Positions 41,326 through 49,914 of a stretch of 64,000 nucleotides of DNA are shown one piece after another; the stretch's first letter is position 1, and every line of letters begins with the position of its first letter. The DNA comes from Nucisporomicrobium flavum. GTDB lineage: Bacteria; Actinomycetota; Actinomycetes; Mycobacteriales; Micromonosporaceae. The DNA lies in the NCBI RefSeq assembly GCF_016464385.1, contig NZ_JADMLH010000007.1, positions 1 to 64,000 on the forward strand, given 5' to 3'. Below the pieces are notes generated by a model. That model made no database searches. It was not told the origin of the DNA and was given only the letters and a program-made list of their open reading frames with translations. The translations under genes and the position numbers were made by a program.

Positions 41326-43128
41326 TCACCGCGTCCGCCACGTCAGCCCGTGGCCGAACGGGTACAGCTCCCGCGACGGGTCACCGGCCACCGGGATCGC
41401 GACCGGCAGCCGGCCCCGCGGCGGGAGCTCACCGAGCAGCACCCGGGCCAGCGACTGCATGGCCACGCCCGTGAAGCTGTACGTGGCCAGGTACGTGCTG
41501 ACCCCCGGCAGGTACGCGATGTCGTACGGGTCCCGCACGGCGACCACCACGACGGGGCGGCCGGTGGCGATCAGGGCCCGCACGAGCGCCTGCTGGCGGG
41601 CGCCCGGATCGACGGTCGCGGTCTCCCACGCCCGCGACGTGAGCACCACGGTCACCTCGTGCCGGCCCGCCGCGGCGACCGCCTCGGCGATCTGGGCGTC
41701 GGTGGGCAGGCCGGTGACGAGCGCCGACGCGCTGACCCCCCGAGCGGCCAGCGAGTCGGCGAGGACCGGCACGGTGCGCTGGGTGCTCGAGCTCCAGCCG
41801 GTGACCAGGACGGACTTGACGCCTCGCAGGGGCAGCAGACCCGCGTCGTTGCGGATCGCCGTGACCGTACGGTCGGTGACGTCGCCGGCCACCCGCAGGT
41901 GCGCGGGACTGCCGACGGCGCGCTCGGCGGCGGCCGGGTCGAGGGGCGTCCACGACAGCAGGCCACGCTTGTGCTTGAGGGTCAGGATGCGGCGTACGGA
42001 CTGGTCGATGCGCTCCTCGGTGAGCTCCCCGGAGGCGACGGCGCCGAGCACCGCGTTCACCGCCACGTCCAGGTTGGGCGGCATCAGCAGCATGTCGGCG
42101 CCGGCTTTGAGGGCGAGCACGGGCACGCGGTCGTCGCCGTACTTCTCGCGGACGCCGGCCATCTCGAGGGAGTCGGTCACGACCACGCCGCGGTAGCCGA
42201 GCTCGCCGCGCAGCAGGCCGGTGATGATGGGCGCGGACAGCGTGGCGGGGTCGCCGGACGGGTCGAGCGCGGGGACCACGATGTGCGCGGTCATCACGGC
42301 GTCGACGCCCGCGGCGACGGCGGCCCGGAACGGCGGGGCGTCGATGCGCGACCACTGCTCGCGGGTGTGCGTGATGACGGGCAGCCCGGTGTGGCTGTCG
42401 GTGCTCGTGTCGCCGTGGCCGGGGAAGTGCTTGGCGGCCGCGGACGTGTTCGAGCCGCGCTGGAACCCCTCGATCTGGGCGGTGGTGAGGGCGGCGGCCA
42501 GCGCGGGGTCGCTGCCGAAGGACCGTACGCCGATGACGGGGTTGGCGGGGTTGACGTTGACGTCGGCGACCGGGGCCCAGGCCTGGCCGATGCCGACCGC
42601 GCCCAGTTCGGCGCCGGTGACCCGGCCGGCGCGGTACGCGTCGCGCGCCGAGCGCCCGGCGCCCAGCGCCATGCCGCCGGGGAACTGCGTGGCGGGCGCC
42701 GGCATCCGGGACACGACGCCGTGTTCCTGGTCGGTGGAGATCATCACCGGGATGCGGGCGCCGCTGCCGGTCGCCGCCGCCTGCAGCCCGTTGGCGAGCG
42801 TGACGAGCTGGCGCGGCGACTGCAGGCTGTTCGTCCAGGTGAAGTAGATGACGCCGCCGAGGTGGTATTTGGCGACGACCTCGGCCGGGGTGTCCACTCC
42901 GTAGAGGGAGCGGTTGGCGGCTGCGTCCGTGGTGGACGGCGCGGTGGCGTCCGAGCCGTACGCGTACGCGGTGAACAGCTGCCCGACCTTCTCCGGCAGC
43001 GTCATGCCGGCCAGCAGGCGATCCACCTCGGACGACGCGGGGCCCGCGGCGGCCGGACCGTCCGGGATCGCCGTCCCGGACGCGGTCAGGACCAACGCGA
43101 CGAACGAGGCGATCGGACGCATCCGCAT
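41326..43128 (-). CDS. Secreted GH3 beta-N-acetylhexosaminidase, NagZ-like
   Basis: A 600-aa glycoside hydrolase family 3 enzyme. Signal peptide (MRMRPIASFVALVLTASGTA, cleavage near residues 20-32). The motif KHFPGHGDTSTDSHTGLP carries the flexible-loop Asp/His dyad diagnostic of NagZ-type N-acetylglucosaminidases, and the nucleophile Asp is in VVVTDSLEMAG. Unlike cytoplasmic E. coli NagZ (about 340 aa) it has the extra C-terminal alpha/beta domain (residues about 400-600) and is exported, as in Gram-positive bacteria where muropeptide sugars are trimmed outside. Divergent from the ngcE-like gene; ATG 43128 chosen for the signal peptide. Confidence 0.92.
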   Translation of the reverse strand: MRMRPIASFVALVLTASGTAIPDGPAAAGPASSEVDRLLAGMTLPEKVGQLFTAYAYGSDATAPSTTDAAANRSLYGVDTPAEVVAKYHLGGVIYFTWTNSLQSPRQLVTLANGLQAAATGSGARIPVMISTDQEHGVVSRMPAPATQFPGGMALGAGRSARDAYRAGRVTGAELGAVGIGQAWAPVADVNVNPANPVIGVRSFGSDPALAAALTTAQIEGFQRGSNTSAAAKHFPGHGDTSTDSHTGLPVITHTREQWSRIDAPPFRAAVAAGVDAVMTAHIVVPALDPSGDPATLSAPIITGLLRGELGYRGVVVTDSLEMAGVREKYGDDRVPVLALKAGADMLLMPPNLDVAVNAVLGAVASGELTEERIDQSVRRILTLKHKRGLLSWTPLDPAAAERAVGSPAHLRVAGDVTDRTVTAIRNDAGLLPLRGVKSVLVTGWSSSTQRTVPVLADSLAARGVSASALVTGLPTDAQIAEAVAAAGRHEVTVVLTSRAWETATVDPGARQQALVRALIATGRPVVVVAVRDPYDIAYLPGVSTYLATYSFTGVAMQSLARVLLGELPPRGRLPVAIPVAGDPSRELYPFGHGLTWRTR

Positions 43129-43260
43129 GACGACCGAACGTACTCGCGTGCTCCGGCGTTGGCAATTAGTTTCACGACACTTGAATGTGCCGAAGGAAAC
43201 CTTCATCCTACGGGGCGACCCATGGACATAAGTTGATATTCCTCGAGGCAGGGGTACGCC
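43129..43260. promoter_or_regulatory. Divergent promoter region, nagZ-like / ngcE-like
   Basis: This 132-bp gap separates two divergent genes and is less GC-rich than its surroundings, as expected for promoters. It holds a small dyad GAAGG-AAA-CCTTC (43192-43204) and a TTTCA-N7-TTGAA-like stretch at about 43171-43185, possible operators for the RpiR regulator. AGGCAGGGG before ATG 43261 is the ribosome site. A single GGCAA half-site at 43161 does not form the 24-bp element. Confidence 0.45.
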
Positions 43261-44646
43261 ATGGCACAGACGATCAGCCGGCGCCGTCTGCTGCACGGCG
43301 CGGCCGCCCTCGGTGCCCTCGCCGGCACGGGCGCCCTCACCGGCTGCGCGCTGGGCGGCGACAGCGACGACGACGACGGCGGGAACAGGGGCGCGGCGGA
43401 CGCCCCGCTGGAGGTCGTCATCTTCAACGGCGGCTTCGGTGAGGAGTACGCCAAGGCCCACGAGGCGCTGTACCGGGAACGGCACCCGGGGGCGCAGATC
43501 AAGCACTCGGCCACCCAGCAGATCGCCGAGACGCTGCAGCCGCGGTTCGTGGCCGGCACCCCGCCGGACGTGCTGGACAACTCCGGCGGCAACCAGATCG
43601 ACTTCAACGCGCTGGTCTCCCAGGGGGCGCTGGCCGACCTCGGCGAGCTGCTCGCGGCGCCGAGCCTCGACGACCCGAAGGTGGCCGTCCGGGACACGCT
43701 GCTGCCGGGCATCGTCGACGCCGGATCGTACGACGGCAGGTTCCTCGCGCTGAACTACGCGTACTCGGCGTTCGGGACGTGGTATTCGGAGAAGCTCTTC
43801 GCCGACCGCGGCTGGCAGTACCCGACCACCTGGGACGGCATGATCGCGCTGTGCCGGCAGATCAAGGCGGCCGGCATCGCGCCCTGGACCTACCCCGGCG
43901 TGCACGCCCGCTACATGAGCTGGCCGATCCTGGCGTCCGCGGCGAAGCTCGGCGGCGTGGAGGTGCTCAAGGCGATCGACAACCTGGAACCGGGCGCGTG
44001 GCGTCACGACGCGGTCCGCACGGCCGTGGACGCCTACCGGCAGCTGGCGGTCGACGGGTACGTGCAGGCCGGCGCCGAGGGCATGGACCACATCCAGGCC
44101 CAGACGGAGTGGTGCCGTGGCCACGCCGCCCTCATCTTCTGCGGCTCGTGGCTGGAGAACGAGCAGAAGGCCGTCACCCCGCCGGACTTCCGGATGACCG
44201 TCGCGCCCACGCCCAGCCTCACCACCGGCGACAAGCTGCCGTACGCGGCGTTCCGGGGCGCCGGCAGCGAGTCGTTCGTGGTGCCCGCCAAGGCGAAGAA
44301 CCTCCGCGGCGGCCTCGAGTACCTGCGCGTCATGCTGTCCCGCGAGGGCGCCGCCGGCTTCACCCGTACGGCCGGCAGCCTCAGCTGCGTCGCCGGGGCG
44401 AGCGCCGGCCTCGACCTGGCGCCCGGCCTCACCTCGGTCACCCGGATGATGACCGCCCCCGGGGCGCAGACCTTCACCTGGCTGTACCCGTCGTACTACC
44501 GCAAGCTCGAACGCACCTTCGTCAACGCCGCCACGGCCGACCTGTTCGCCCGGCGCATCGACGCGGCCGGGTGGGTGGACCGGTGCCAGAAGGCGGCCGA
44601 CGACATCGCGAAGGACCCGTCGATCAAGAAGTACAAGCGGGCCTGA
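43261..44646 (+). CDS. ngcE: NgcE-like amino-sugar ABC binding lipoprotein (Tat signal)
   Basis: A 461-aa CUT1 solute-binding protein. Tat-type signal with twin Arg (SRRRLLHGAAALG) and lipobox LTGC at about residues 26-29, then an Asp-rich linker. Motifs such as PPDVLDNSGGNQIDFNALVSQGAL, WSEK-like GTWYSEKLFADRGWQYPTTWD and TYPGVHARYM fit the NgcE family, binders of N-acetylglucosamine and chitobiose in streptomycetes. Its place beside murQ, nagK and a secreted hexosaminidase supports GlcNAc/chitobiose or MurNAc-GlcNAc as ligand. ATG 43261 follows AGGCAGGGG. Confidence 0.85.
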   Translation: MAQTISRRRLLHGAAALGALAGTGALTGCALGGDSDDDDGGNRGAADAPLEVVIFNGGFGEEYAKAHEALYRERHPGAQIKHSATQQIAETLQPRFVAGTPPDVLDNSGGNQIDFNALVSQGALADLGELLAAPSLDDPKVAVRDTLLPGIVDAGSYDGRFLALNYAYSAFGTWYSEKLFADRGWQYPTTWDGMIALCRQIKAAGIAPWTYPGVHARYMSWPILASAAKLGGVEVLKAIDNLEPGAWRHDAVRTAVDAYRQLAVDGYVQAGAEGMDHIQAQTEWCRGHAALIFCGSWLENEQKAVTPPDFRMTVAPTPSLTTGDKLPYAAFRGAGSESFVVPAKAKNLRGGLEYLRVMLSREGAAGFTRTAGSLSCVAGASAGLDLAPGLTSVTRMMTAPGAQTFTWLYPSYYRKLERTFVNAATADLFARRIDAAGWVDRCQKAADDIAKDPSIKKYKRA

Positions 44647-44648
44647 CG

Positions 44649-45554
44649 GTGCGTGGCAAGCGGCTGTTCGTCGCCACGTTCCTCGGACCGCCGCTGCTGC
44701 TGTACGGCGTCTTCGTGCTGTCGCCGTACGCGCAGGCCTTTCCCATCGCGGCCACCGACTGGCGCGGCCTCACCCCGCAGTACGACTTCGTGGGCCTGGC
44801 CAACGTCCGCCGGCTGGCCGGCGACGGCCTGTTCTGGAACGCGCTGGGGCACAACGCACTGCTGCTCCTGCTGCTGCCGCCGGCGACGATCCTGCTCGGC
44901 CTGTTCCTGGCCTCCATGCTCAGCGTCGGCGGCCGCCGGGACCGCGCCGGCGTGCACGGCGTCCGCGGCGCCGCCCTCTACCGGATCGTCTACTTCTTCC
45001 CGCAGGTGCTGTCCGTGGCCGTCATCGGCGTGCTGTGGAAGCAGATCTACGCGCCGACCAGCGGTCTGCTCAACGGTGTGCTGCGCGCCGTGGGACTGGA
45101 TGCGCTGGCCCGGCCGTGGCTCGGCGACCCGCGGTTCTCGTTCTGGTGCGTCGCGCTCGTGCTGCTGTGGAGCAACGCCGGCTTCTACGTCGTGCTGTTC
45201 GGCGCGGCGATGCAAGCCATCCCCCGCGACATCTACGAGGCGGCACTGCTGGACGGCGCCACCCGCGCCACCACGCTGTTCCGGGTCACCGTCCCGCTGC
45301 TGTGGGACACCGTCCAGGTCGCGTGGGTCTACCTCGCGATCGTGGCGATCGACGCCTTCGCCGTCGTGCAGATCATCACCGACGGCGGCCCCGGCTTCTC
45401 CTCCGACGTCGCGGGGCTGCGGCTCTACAAGACCGCCTTCGCCGACGCCCAATTCGGGTACGCGTCCACGATGGGCGTCGCGATGTTCTTCCTGACGCTG
45501 TCGGTCGCGGCGCTGTTCCTGCGCGTCACCCGCCGCGACCGGCCGGAGACGTAG
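44649..45554 (+). CDS. ngcF: NgcF-like amino-sugar ABC permease
   Basis: A 301-aa, six-TM CUT1 permease. N-terminal TM FLGPPLLLYGVFVLSPYAQAF, the EAA loop YEAALLDGATRATTLFRVTVP near residue 195. GTG 44649 starts 2 nt after the binding-protein stop. A loop GGRRDRAGVHGVRGAALYRIVYFFPQVL is typical of NgcF-type proteins. It pairs with NgcG-like 45555-46406; no ATPase is encoded nearby, so a shared MsiK-like ATPase is presumed. Confidence 0.87.
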   Translation: MRGKRLFVATFLGPPLLLYGVFVLSPYAQAFPIAATDWRGLTPQYDFVGLANVRRLAGDGLFWNALGHNALLLLLLPPATILLGLFLASMLSVGGRRDRAGVHGVRGAALYRIVYFFPQVLSVAVIGVLWKQIYAPTSGLLNGVLRAVGLDALARPWLGDPRFSFWCVALVLLWSNAGFYVVLFGAAMQAIPRDIYEAALLDGATRATTLFRVTVPLLWDTVQVAWVYLAIVAIDAFAVVQIITDGGPGFSSDVAGLRLYKTAFADAQFGYASTMGVAMFFLTLSVAALFLRVTRRDRPET

Positions 45555-46406
45555 ATGACCGTCCCGCCCCGCCCCGGGCGCGTGATCCCCGTGCTGTCCC
45601 ACGGCTTCCTGGCCGGATGGGCGCTGCTCACCACGCTGCCGCTGCTGTGGGCGGTGCTGAGCTCGTTCAAGACCGACAACGAGATCCTCACCGACCCGTG
45701 GGGCCTGCCGTCCCGCCCCCGCCCCGAGAACTGGGCCCGGGCCTGGGACGACGCCCACATCGGCCGCTACTTCCTCAACAGCGCGATCGTCGTGACGGGA
45801 GCCCTGACCCTGACGATGATCCTCGGCGCGATGGCCGCGTACGTCCTGGCCCGCTACCGGTTCCCGGGCCGCCGCATCGTCCACCTCGCGTTCACCGGCG
45901 GCATGATGTTCCCCGTCTTCCTCGCGCTCGTGCCGCTGTTCTTCGTCGTACGCGACCTGGGCCTGCTGGGCACGCTCCCGGGGCTGATCCTCGTGTACGC
46001 CGCGTACTCGCTGCCCTTCACGGTCTTCTTCCTGACGGCCTTCTTCCGTACGCTGCCCGCCACGGTCGCCGAAGCCGCGATGGTGGACGGCTGCGGCGAC
46101 TACCGCCTGTTCTTCCGCGTGATGCTGCCGATGGCCCGGCCCGGGCTGGTCAGCGTCGCCATCTTCACGTTCCTGTTCCAATGGAACCAGTACGTCCTGC
46201 CGATCGTGCTCATGCAGGGCGAGGGCGCGGAACGGCGCTGGGTACTGGCCCAGGGGCTCACCGCGCTCGCCGTCAATGAGGGCTACCGCGGGGACTACAG
46301 CGGCCTGTTCGCCGGCATGACGATCGCGATGCTGCCGGTGCTGCTCGGGTACGTGGCGTTCCACCGGCAGGTGCAGAGCGGCCTGGCGGCGGGGAATCTG
46401 CACTAA
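45555..46406 (+). CDS. ngcG: NgcG-like amino-sugar ABC permease
   Basis: A 283-aa, six-TM MalG-type permease. EAA loop AEAAMVDGCGDYRLFFRVMLP around residue 180, and a final TM segment (MTIAMLPVLLGYVAFHRQVQ). ATG 45555 begins immediately after the NgcF stop codon, so translation is coupled. Last gene of the importer operon, followed by hairpins at 46413-46428 and 46457-46475. Confidence 0.87.
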   Translation: MTVPPRPGRVIPVLSHGFLAGWALLTTLPLLWAVLSSFKTDNEILTDPWGLPSRPRPENWARAWDDAHIGRYFLNSAIVVTGALTLTMILGAMAAYVLARYRFPGRRIVHLAFTGGMMFPVFLALVPLFFVVRDLGLLGTLPGLILVYAAYSLPFTVFFLTAFFRTLPATVAEAAMVDGCGDYRLFFRVMLPMARPGLVSVAIFTFLFQWNQYVLPIVLMQGEGAERRWVLAQGLTALAVNEGYRGDYSGLFAGMTIAMLPVLLGYVAFHRQVQSGLAAGNLH

Positions 46407-46456
46407 GCACCTCCCCGCCCCCGCGGGGTCTTGCCCGTTGCCTGCCCTGGTTCCGA

Positions 46457-46475
46457 AGCCCGCAGAGTGCGGGCT
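46457..46475. terminator. Bidirectional hairpin between convergent genes
   Basis: Perfect 8-bp stem AGCCCGCA / TGCGGGCT with a GAG loop, 50 bp after ngcG and 7 bp from the stop of the convergent gene at 46482. A weaker stem (CCCCGC / GCGGGG, 46413-46428) precedes it. Probably terminates both transcripts. Confidence 0.6.
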
Positions 46476-46481
46476 GGACTG

Positions 46482-46907
46482 CTACGGCCTGTTGAACCTG
46501 CGCCGGTTTCCGCAGATGTGTTCGGGCTCGTTGCAAACGGTGACCCTGATGTTGTTGATTCCACCCGGCCTGTCGGTATCGCCGATGGTGAATCCGAAGT
46601 GGAGGCCGGCATACGTTGTGGCCGTGCGGTGCTCCGTGGGGCCGACCTTCGTGTCGTTGGCGAATGCCTCGAAGTAGACCGTGACGTGGCCGTCAAAATC
46701 TCCCTCGTACACGTCGCCGCTGACATAGGTCGTGCGGTTGTACCAGGTGAAGCTGCCCTCGGAGAATCCATCCATGGCACCGCTCCAGCCATAGGCACTG
46801 AACGATGTGACAGCGGCGGCTTGGGCGGCAACCGGGGGCAGCACCGTTGCGAGGGTGGCAAGTGCGGCGCCGATGGCCGTACGCCGGAGGAACCGGGCAT
46901 GCTGCAT
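46482..46907 (-). CDS. Small secreted protein of unknown function
   Basis: A 141-aa exported protein. Signal peptide with Arg-rich n-region and clear AxA site (FLRRTAIGAALATLATVLPPVAAQA, cleavage near residue 30). The mature part is about 110 residues, rich in Tyr, Phe, Thr and Gly (beta structure expected), with a C-terminal Cys pair VTVCNEPEHICGN. I recognise no family. ATG 46907 has TAGGAG upstream. Codon use is less GC-biased than its neighbours, which may indicate acquisition or relaxed selection. Confidence 0.75.
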   Translation of the reverse strand: MQHARFLRRTAIGAALATLATVLPPVAAQAAAVTSFSAYGWSGAMDGFSEGSFTWYNRTTYVSGDVYEGDFDGHVTVYFEAFANDTKVGPTEHRTATTYAGLHFGFTIGDTDRPGGINNIRVTVCNEPEHICGNRRRFNRP

Positions 46908-47206
46908 AGCAGTCTCCTATGTGGTCGGGACGGGCGCCGCGAACCTAGCATGATCCGTTTCATCCCGCGTGCCCGTTGAGGTGCAGGATCAGGCTGGTCC
47001 GGAGGCCGGCGCCGTCGCGGTCAAGAACGCGGCGGGCCGTGCGGGTCGGGACCAGGCCGGCGGGTCGACGATCATCTGGGCGCCCTGCCCCCTGGTCCGC
47101 CCGCCGGTCCTCCGGGCGGCGGTATACCGAAGATTGAACCCAGCGCCCCGCAAACCCCGTCCGCGGCCGGATGTGCCGCAGGCCGCGCCGTTCGCAGAAT
47201 GAGCGG
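46908..47206. other. 299-bp intergenic region, no gene assigned
   Basis: Lies between the divergent small secreted protein and the Clp_N-like gene. The part next to 46907 carries a TAGGTT-like -10 and a TAGGAG ribosome site for the secreted protein. The rest contains only short open frames without recognisable homology. An ATG at 47171 is in frame with the Clp_N-like gene and is a possible earlier start. Confidence 0.5.
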
Positions 47207-48346
47207 GTGTCCACCTCCCGCACCGACGTGTTCCCCGGCGACCCCGGCATCCGCCTGATGGTCGCCGCCGCGTTCCTGCGCGCCGACGACGACGAGGCGC
47301 TCGGCACGAACCACCTGCTGATCGCCCTGACCAACCTCGACGCCACCCGCGGCCCGCTCGCGGCGGCCGGCCTCACCCGCACGGTCGCGCTCACCGTCAA
47401 CGACAGGCTGCTCGGCCGCTGGACCTCCGCGGACCTGACCGGCGTGGGCCCGGCCGGCGTGGGCCCGGCCGGCGTGGGCCCGACCGGCGCGGGCCCGACC
47501 GGCGCGGGCCCGACCGGCGCGGGCCCGACCGGCCCGCACGACATTGTGATCGCGGACGGTGGCACCCCCGTACGCTTCACCCCGGCAGCGGCGGAAGCCC
47601 TGCACCGTGCGGCCACCGTGCGGACGGTCTGCACCCCCGCCGACGTCCTGCTCGCCCTCCTCGAGGACCCGGGCAACCGCGCGACGGAACTGCTGGCGAC
47701 CTGCGGCATCCCGGCCGCGGACCTGTACGCGGACCTCGCCGCGGGCCGGACCCCGGCCGTGCGCGACGACGTGGACCCGGCGCTGCGCCAGGTCCGGGAC
47801 AGGCTGATCGGCCGGTCCGCCTTCCGCTCACCGGGCTGGCGGCGGCCGATGACGGCATTCGCGATCGCCGTACGGATCAATTACGGTCGCCACCCCCTGC
47901 AATGGATCAGGCTGGAGGCGGCGGAACAGGCCCACAGCACGCCGTCGGGACCGGGCGGGCCGGACAGCGCGGACCTCCTGCTCGCCGTGGCCGCCACGTA
48001 CGAGGTCGCGCAGCGGCTGCCTTACCTCGTCGACCCCGACGACCCCCGCTTGCGGGGCGCGGCGTCGCTCCAGGCCGCCGGGGTGACCTACGAACGGCTC
48101 CGGGCCGCCCGGCCGGATGATCGCGGAGACGCCGCCCGGCCGGATGATCGCGGGAACGCCGCCGGGCCGGATGATCGCGGAGACCCCGTCGGGGAACGGC
48201 TGTCGCGCCGGATGCTCGCGGTGCGGTATCCGGACACGCTCGCCCTGGTCCACGATCTCCTGGCCGTCCCGCCGCCGTCGCGGGCTGCCCAGCTGCTCAC
48301 CGCCGCCGGCTTCGATGTCGCCGCACTGCGGCGCGCGCTCGGCTGA
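47207..48346 (+). CDS. Clp_N-like double-repeat protein with glycine-proline linker
   Basis: A 379-aa protein. Residues about 8-60 resemble the ClpA/ClpC N-terminal helical repeat (PGIRLMVAAAFLRADDDEALGTNHLLIALTN), and a second similar half is at about 130-180 (FTPAAAEALHRAATVRTVCTPADVLLALLEDPGNRATELLATCGI). Between them lies GVGPA/GAGPT repeated six times. A later region (about 230-280) may be a third helical repeat, and a triplicated PDDRG stretch precedes the C terminus. No AAA+ ATPase domain follows, so it is not a Clp chaperone; such stand-alone Clp_N proteins are uncharacterised. GTG 47207 chosen by homology. Confidence 0.75.
   Translation: MSTSRTDVFPGDPGIRLMVAAAFLRADDDEALGTNHLLIALTNLDATRGPLAAAGLTRTVALTVNDRLLGRWTSADLTGVGPAGVGPAGVGPTGAGPTGAGPTGAGPTGPHDIVIADGGTPVRFTPAAAEALHRAATVRTVCTPADVLLALLEDPGNRATELLATCGIPAADLYADLAAGRTPAVRDDVDPALRQVRDRLIGRSAFRSPGWRRPMTAFAIAVRINYGRHPLQWIRLEAAEQAHSTPSGPGGPDSADLLLAVAATYEVAQRLPYLVDPDDPRLRGAASLQAAGVTYERLRAARPDDRGDAARPDDRGNAAGPDDRGDPVGERLSRRMLAVRYPDTLALVHDLLAVPPPSRAAQLLTAAGFDVAALRRALG
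47441..47530 (+). repeat. Six 15-bp tandem repeats inside the Clp_N-like gene
   Basis: Unit GGCGTGGGCCCGGCC and variants, period 15 bp, six copies, encoding GVGPA, GVGPA, GVGPT, GAGPT, GAGPT, GAGPT. The gradual change from one variant to the other suggests expansion by slippage. In frame, so it only lengthens a flexible linker. Confidence 0.9.
48111..48191 (+). repeat. Three 27-bp tandem repeats inside the Clp_N-like gene
   Basis: CCGGATGATCGCGG recurs at 48113, 48140 and 48167, period 27 bp, encoding PDDRGDAAR / PDDRGNAAG / PDDRGDPVG. Spacing keeps the frame. Confidence 0.88.
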
Positions 48347-48448
48347 CCGCGGGCCGCGCGTATCGCCGCCCGACCCTCACCGCCTTGCGGCACGCGCTTG
48401 ACTGACCGCGGCGCCGCGCTCAGCGCCGACGCCCGGACCCTCACCGCC
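48326..48448 (+). repeat. Imperfect 59-63 bp tandem duplication of the Clp_N-like gene end
   Basis: The segment starting CTGCGGCGCGCGCTCGGCTG (48326, encoding the last codons and stop LRRALG) is followed at 48385 by a diverged copy (TTGCGGCACGCGCTTGACTG, equivalent to LRHALD and stop), each ending in ACCCTCACCGCC. The second copy lies outside the gene. It is the only notable content of the gap to the convergent MFS gene. Confidence 0.75.
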
Positions 48449-48459
48449 ATGCCGAGCGC

Positions 48460-49641
48460 TCAGCTGATCGTGGCGGTTTCGGCGGGGCTTCTCGGGGGTG
48501 CCATCGCTCGGGCGCTGGCTGCCACGAACACGGCCAGGACGACCGGGATCCACAGCGCCGACGGCAGCCCGGCCACGGTCGCCGCCGCACCGATCAGAAT
48601 CGGTCCGAGCAGGAAGCCGACGTACCCGATGCTGACCACCGTGGACAGCGCCCGGCCGGCGCGCCTGGGGTCCAGGTTGCCCGCAGCCGAGTAGACCTGC
48701 GGGGCGATGCCGGACAGGCCCGCGCCGAGCAGCCCGAACCCGGCCATCCCGGCGACCGGGTGGTGGATCAGCAGGGCCACGCCGAGCCCGGCGGCCGCCA
48801 GGCCGCCGCTGAGCCGTACCAGCGTGACGGGGCCGAAAGCGAGCACCAGCCGGTCGCCGAAGACCCGGCCCACCGTCATCATGATCGAGAAAGCGGCGAA
48901 CCCGTACGCGGCGGAGCCGGCGCTCGCCCCCAGGTCGTCCCGCAGGTACACGGCGCTCCAGTCGGCCGCGGCCCCCTCCCCCACCAGGGCGCACAGCACG
49001 AGAACGCCCAGGAAGATCAGCAGCCCCGACCGGCGCGCCGGCTCGTCCCCACCCGGCGTCGCGTCGGCCGCCTCCGGGCCGTACTCGCTGGAGAGCACCC
49101 ACAGCGAGGCCCACACCGCCAGTGCCAGTACTCCGGCCCCGACAGTGAGGAACGTGACGCCGACTCCGGCCCCGCCGTGTGCGAACAGGCTCCCGGCAAC
49201 GGCCCCCAGGAACCCGCCGACGCTGTAGATGGCATGGAACGACGACATGATCGGCCGTCCCCACGCCCGCTGCACCTCGATGGCGTTGGCGTTCATCGCG
49301 ATGTTGAGCGTCCCGTGCGCCGCACCGAACAGGAACAACGCTGCGCAGAGCGTTCCCAGCCCGCCGCTGAACCCGGGCGGCACCAGCAGCAGCCCTTCGA
49401 GCACCGCCGCCGGAACCATGACCCGCGAACTGCCGAACCGGTCGGTGAGCCGCCCGAGCACCGCCATCCCGAGGATGCACCCGGCCGCGAACGACAGCAA
49501 CGCGTAGCTGAGCCGGCCGTCGCTGAGCCCGAGGTTGTGCTTCACGGCCGGGATACGCGCCGTCCACACGCCGAGCGCCGTACCGAACAGCAGGAACGTC
49601 ACCGACGTGGCGACCCGGCCGCGACGGATCCGGTCATTCAT
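48460..49641 (-). CDS. MFS transporter, FucP/YbjJ-like
   Basis: A 393-aa, about 12-TM major facilitator. N-terminal VTFLLFGTALGVWTARIP, the cytoplasmic loop LGRLTDRFGSSRVMV (MFS motif A form), and AAHGTLNIAMNANAIEVQRAWGRPIMSSFHAIYSVGG typical of the YbjJ/FucP branch with unknown substrate. ATG 49641 gives the full first helix. Convergent with the Clp_N-like gene; no operon partner. Confidence 0.88.
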   Translation of the reverse strand: MNDRIRRGRVATSVTFLLFGTALGVWTARIPAVKHNLGLSDGRLSYALLSFAAGCILGMAVLGRLTDRFGSSRVMVPAAVLEGLLLVPPGFSGGLGTLCAALFLFGAAHGTLNIAMNANAIEVQRAWGRPIMSSFHAIYSVGGFLGAVAGSLFAHGGAGVGVTFLTVGAGVLALAVWASLWVLSSEYGPEAADATPGGDEPARRSGLLIFLGVLVLCALVGEGAAADWSAVYLRDDLGASAGSAAYGFAAFSIMMTVGRVFGDRLVLAFGPVTLVRLSGGLAAAGLGVALLIHHPVAGMAGFGLLGAGLSGIAPQVYSAAGNLDPRRAGRALSTVVSIGYVGFLLGPILIGAAATVAGLPSALWIPVVLAVFVAASARAMAPPRSPAETATIS

Positions 49642-49914
49642 GGCGCCCCCGTTCCACGATCGACCACGGCACCGTATCGCGGCCCGGAACCCGAGGCCAT
49701 GACCTGCGACGGTTCCGGAACCGGCCTCATCCCCGCGGCCGCCGAGCTCGCGATGACGCCGACCTCACGCACGCGGCGAAACGAGGCAAACCACACGCAG
49801 GCCCGCGCCGACCGGCCACGCAAGGCAACGCCGCGTCCGAGCACCCGACCGGCCACGGCCGGAAACGCCGTGCCCAGTGCACCGGCCACGCCCCGCGACC
49901 GCCGCGGCTGTCGG
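49642..49914. other. 273-bp intergenic region, nothing recognised
   Basis: Upstream of the MFS gene and downstream of the epoxide-hydrolase-like gene (both minus strand). Open frames here have low-complexity Arg/Ala/Pro translations with no start-site support, and I see no hairpin or repeat worth calling. Confidence 0.5.

Noticed and set aside
43161..43166. Additional copy of the 24-bp regulon element before the ngcE-like gene
   Set aside because: Only one GGCAA is present; the second GGCAA 10 bp away and the TTGCC half are missing.
48113..48180. Possible CRISPR-like or operator repeats with 27-bp period
   Set aside because: They are in-frame coding repeats (PDDRG) inside a gene.
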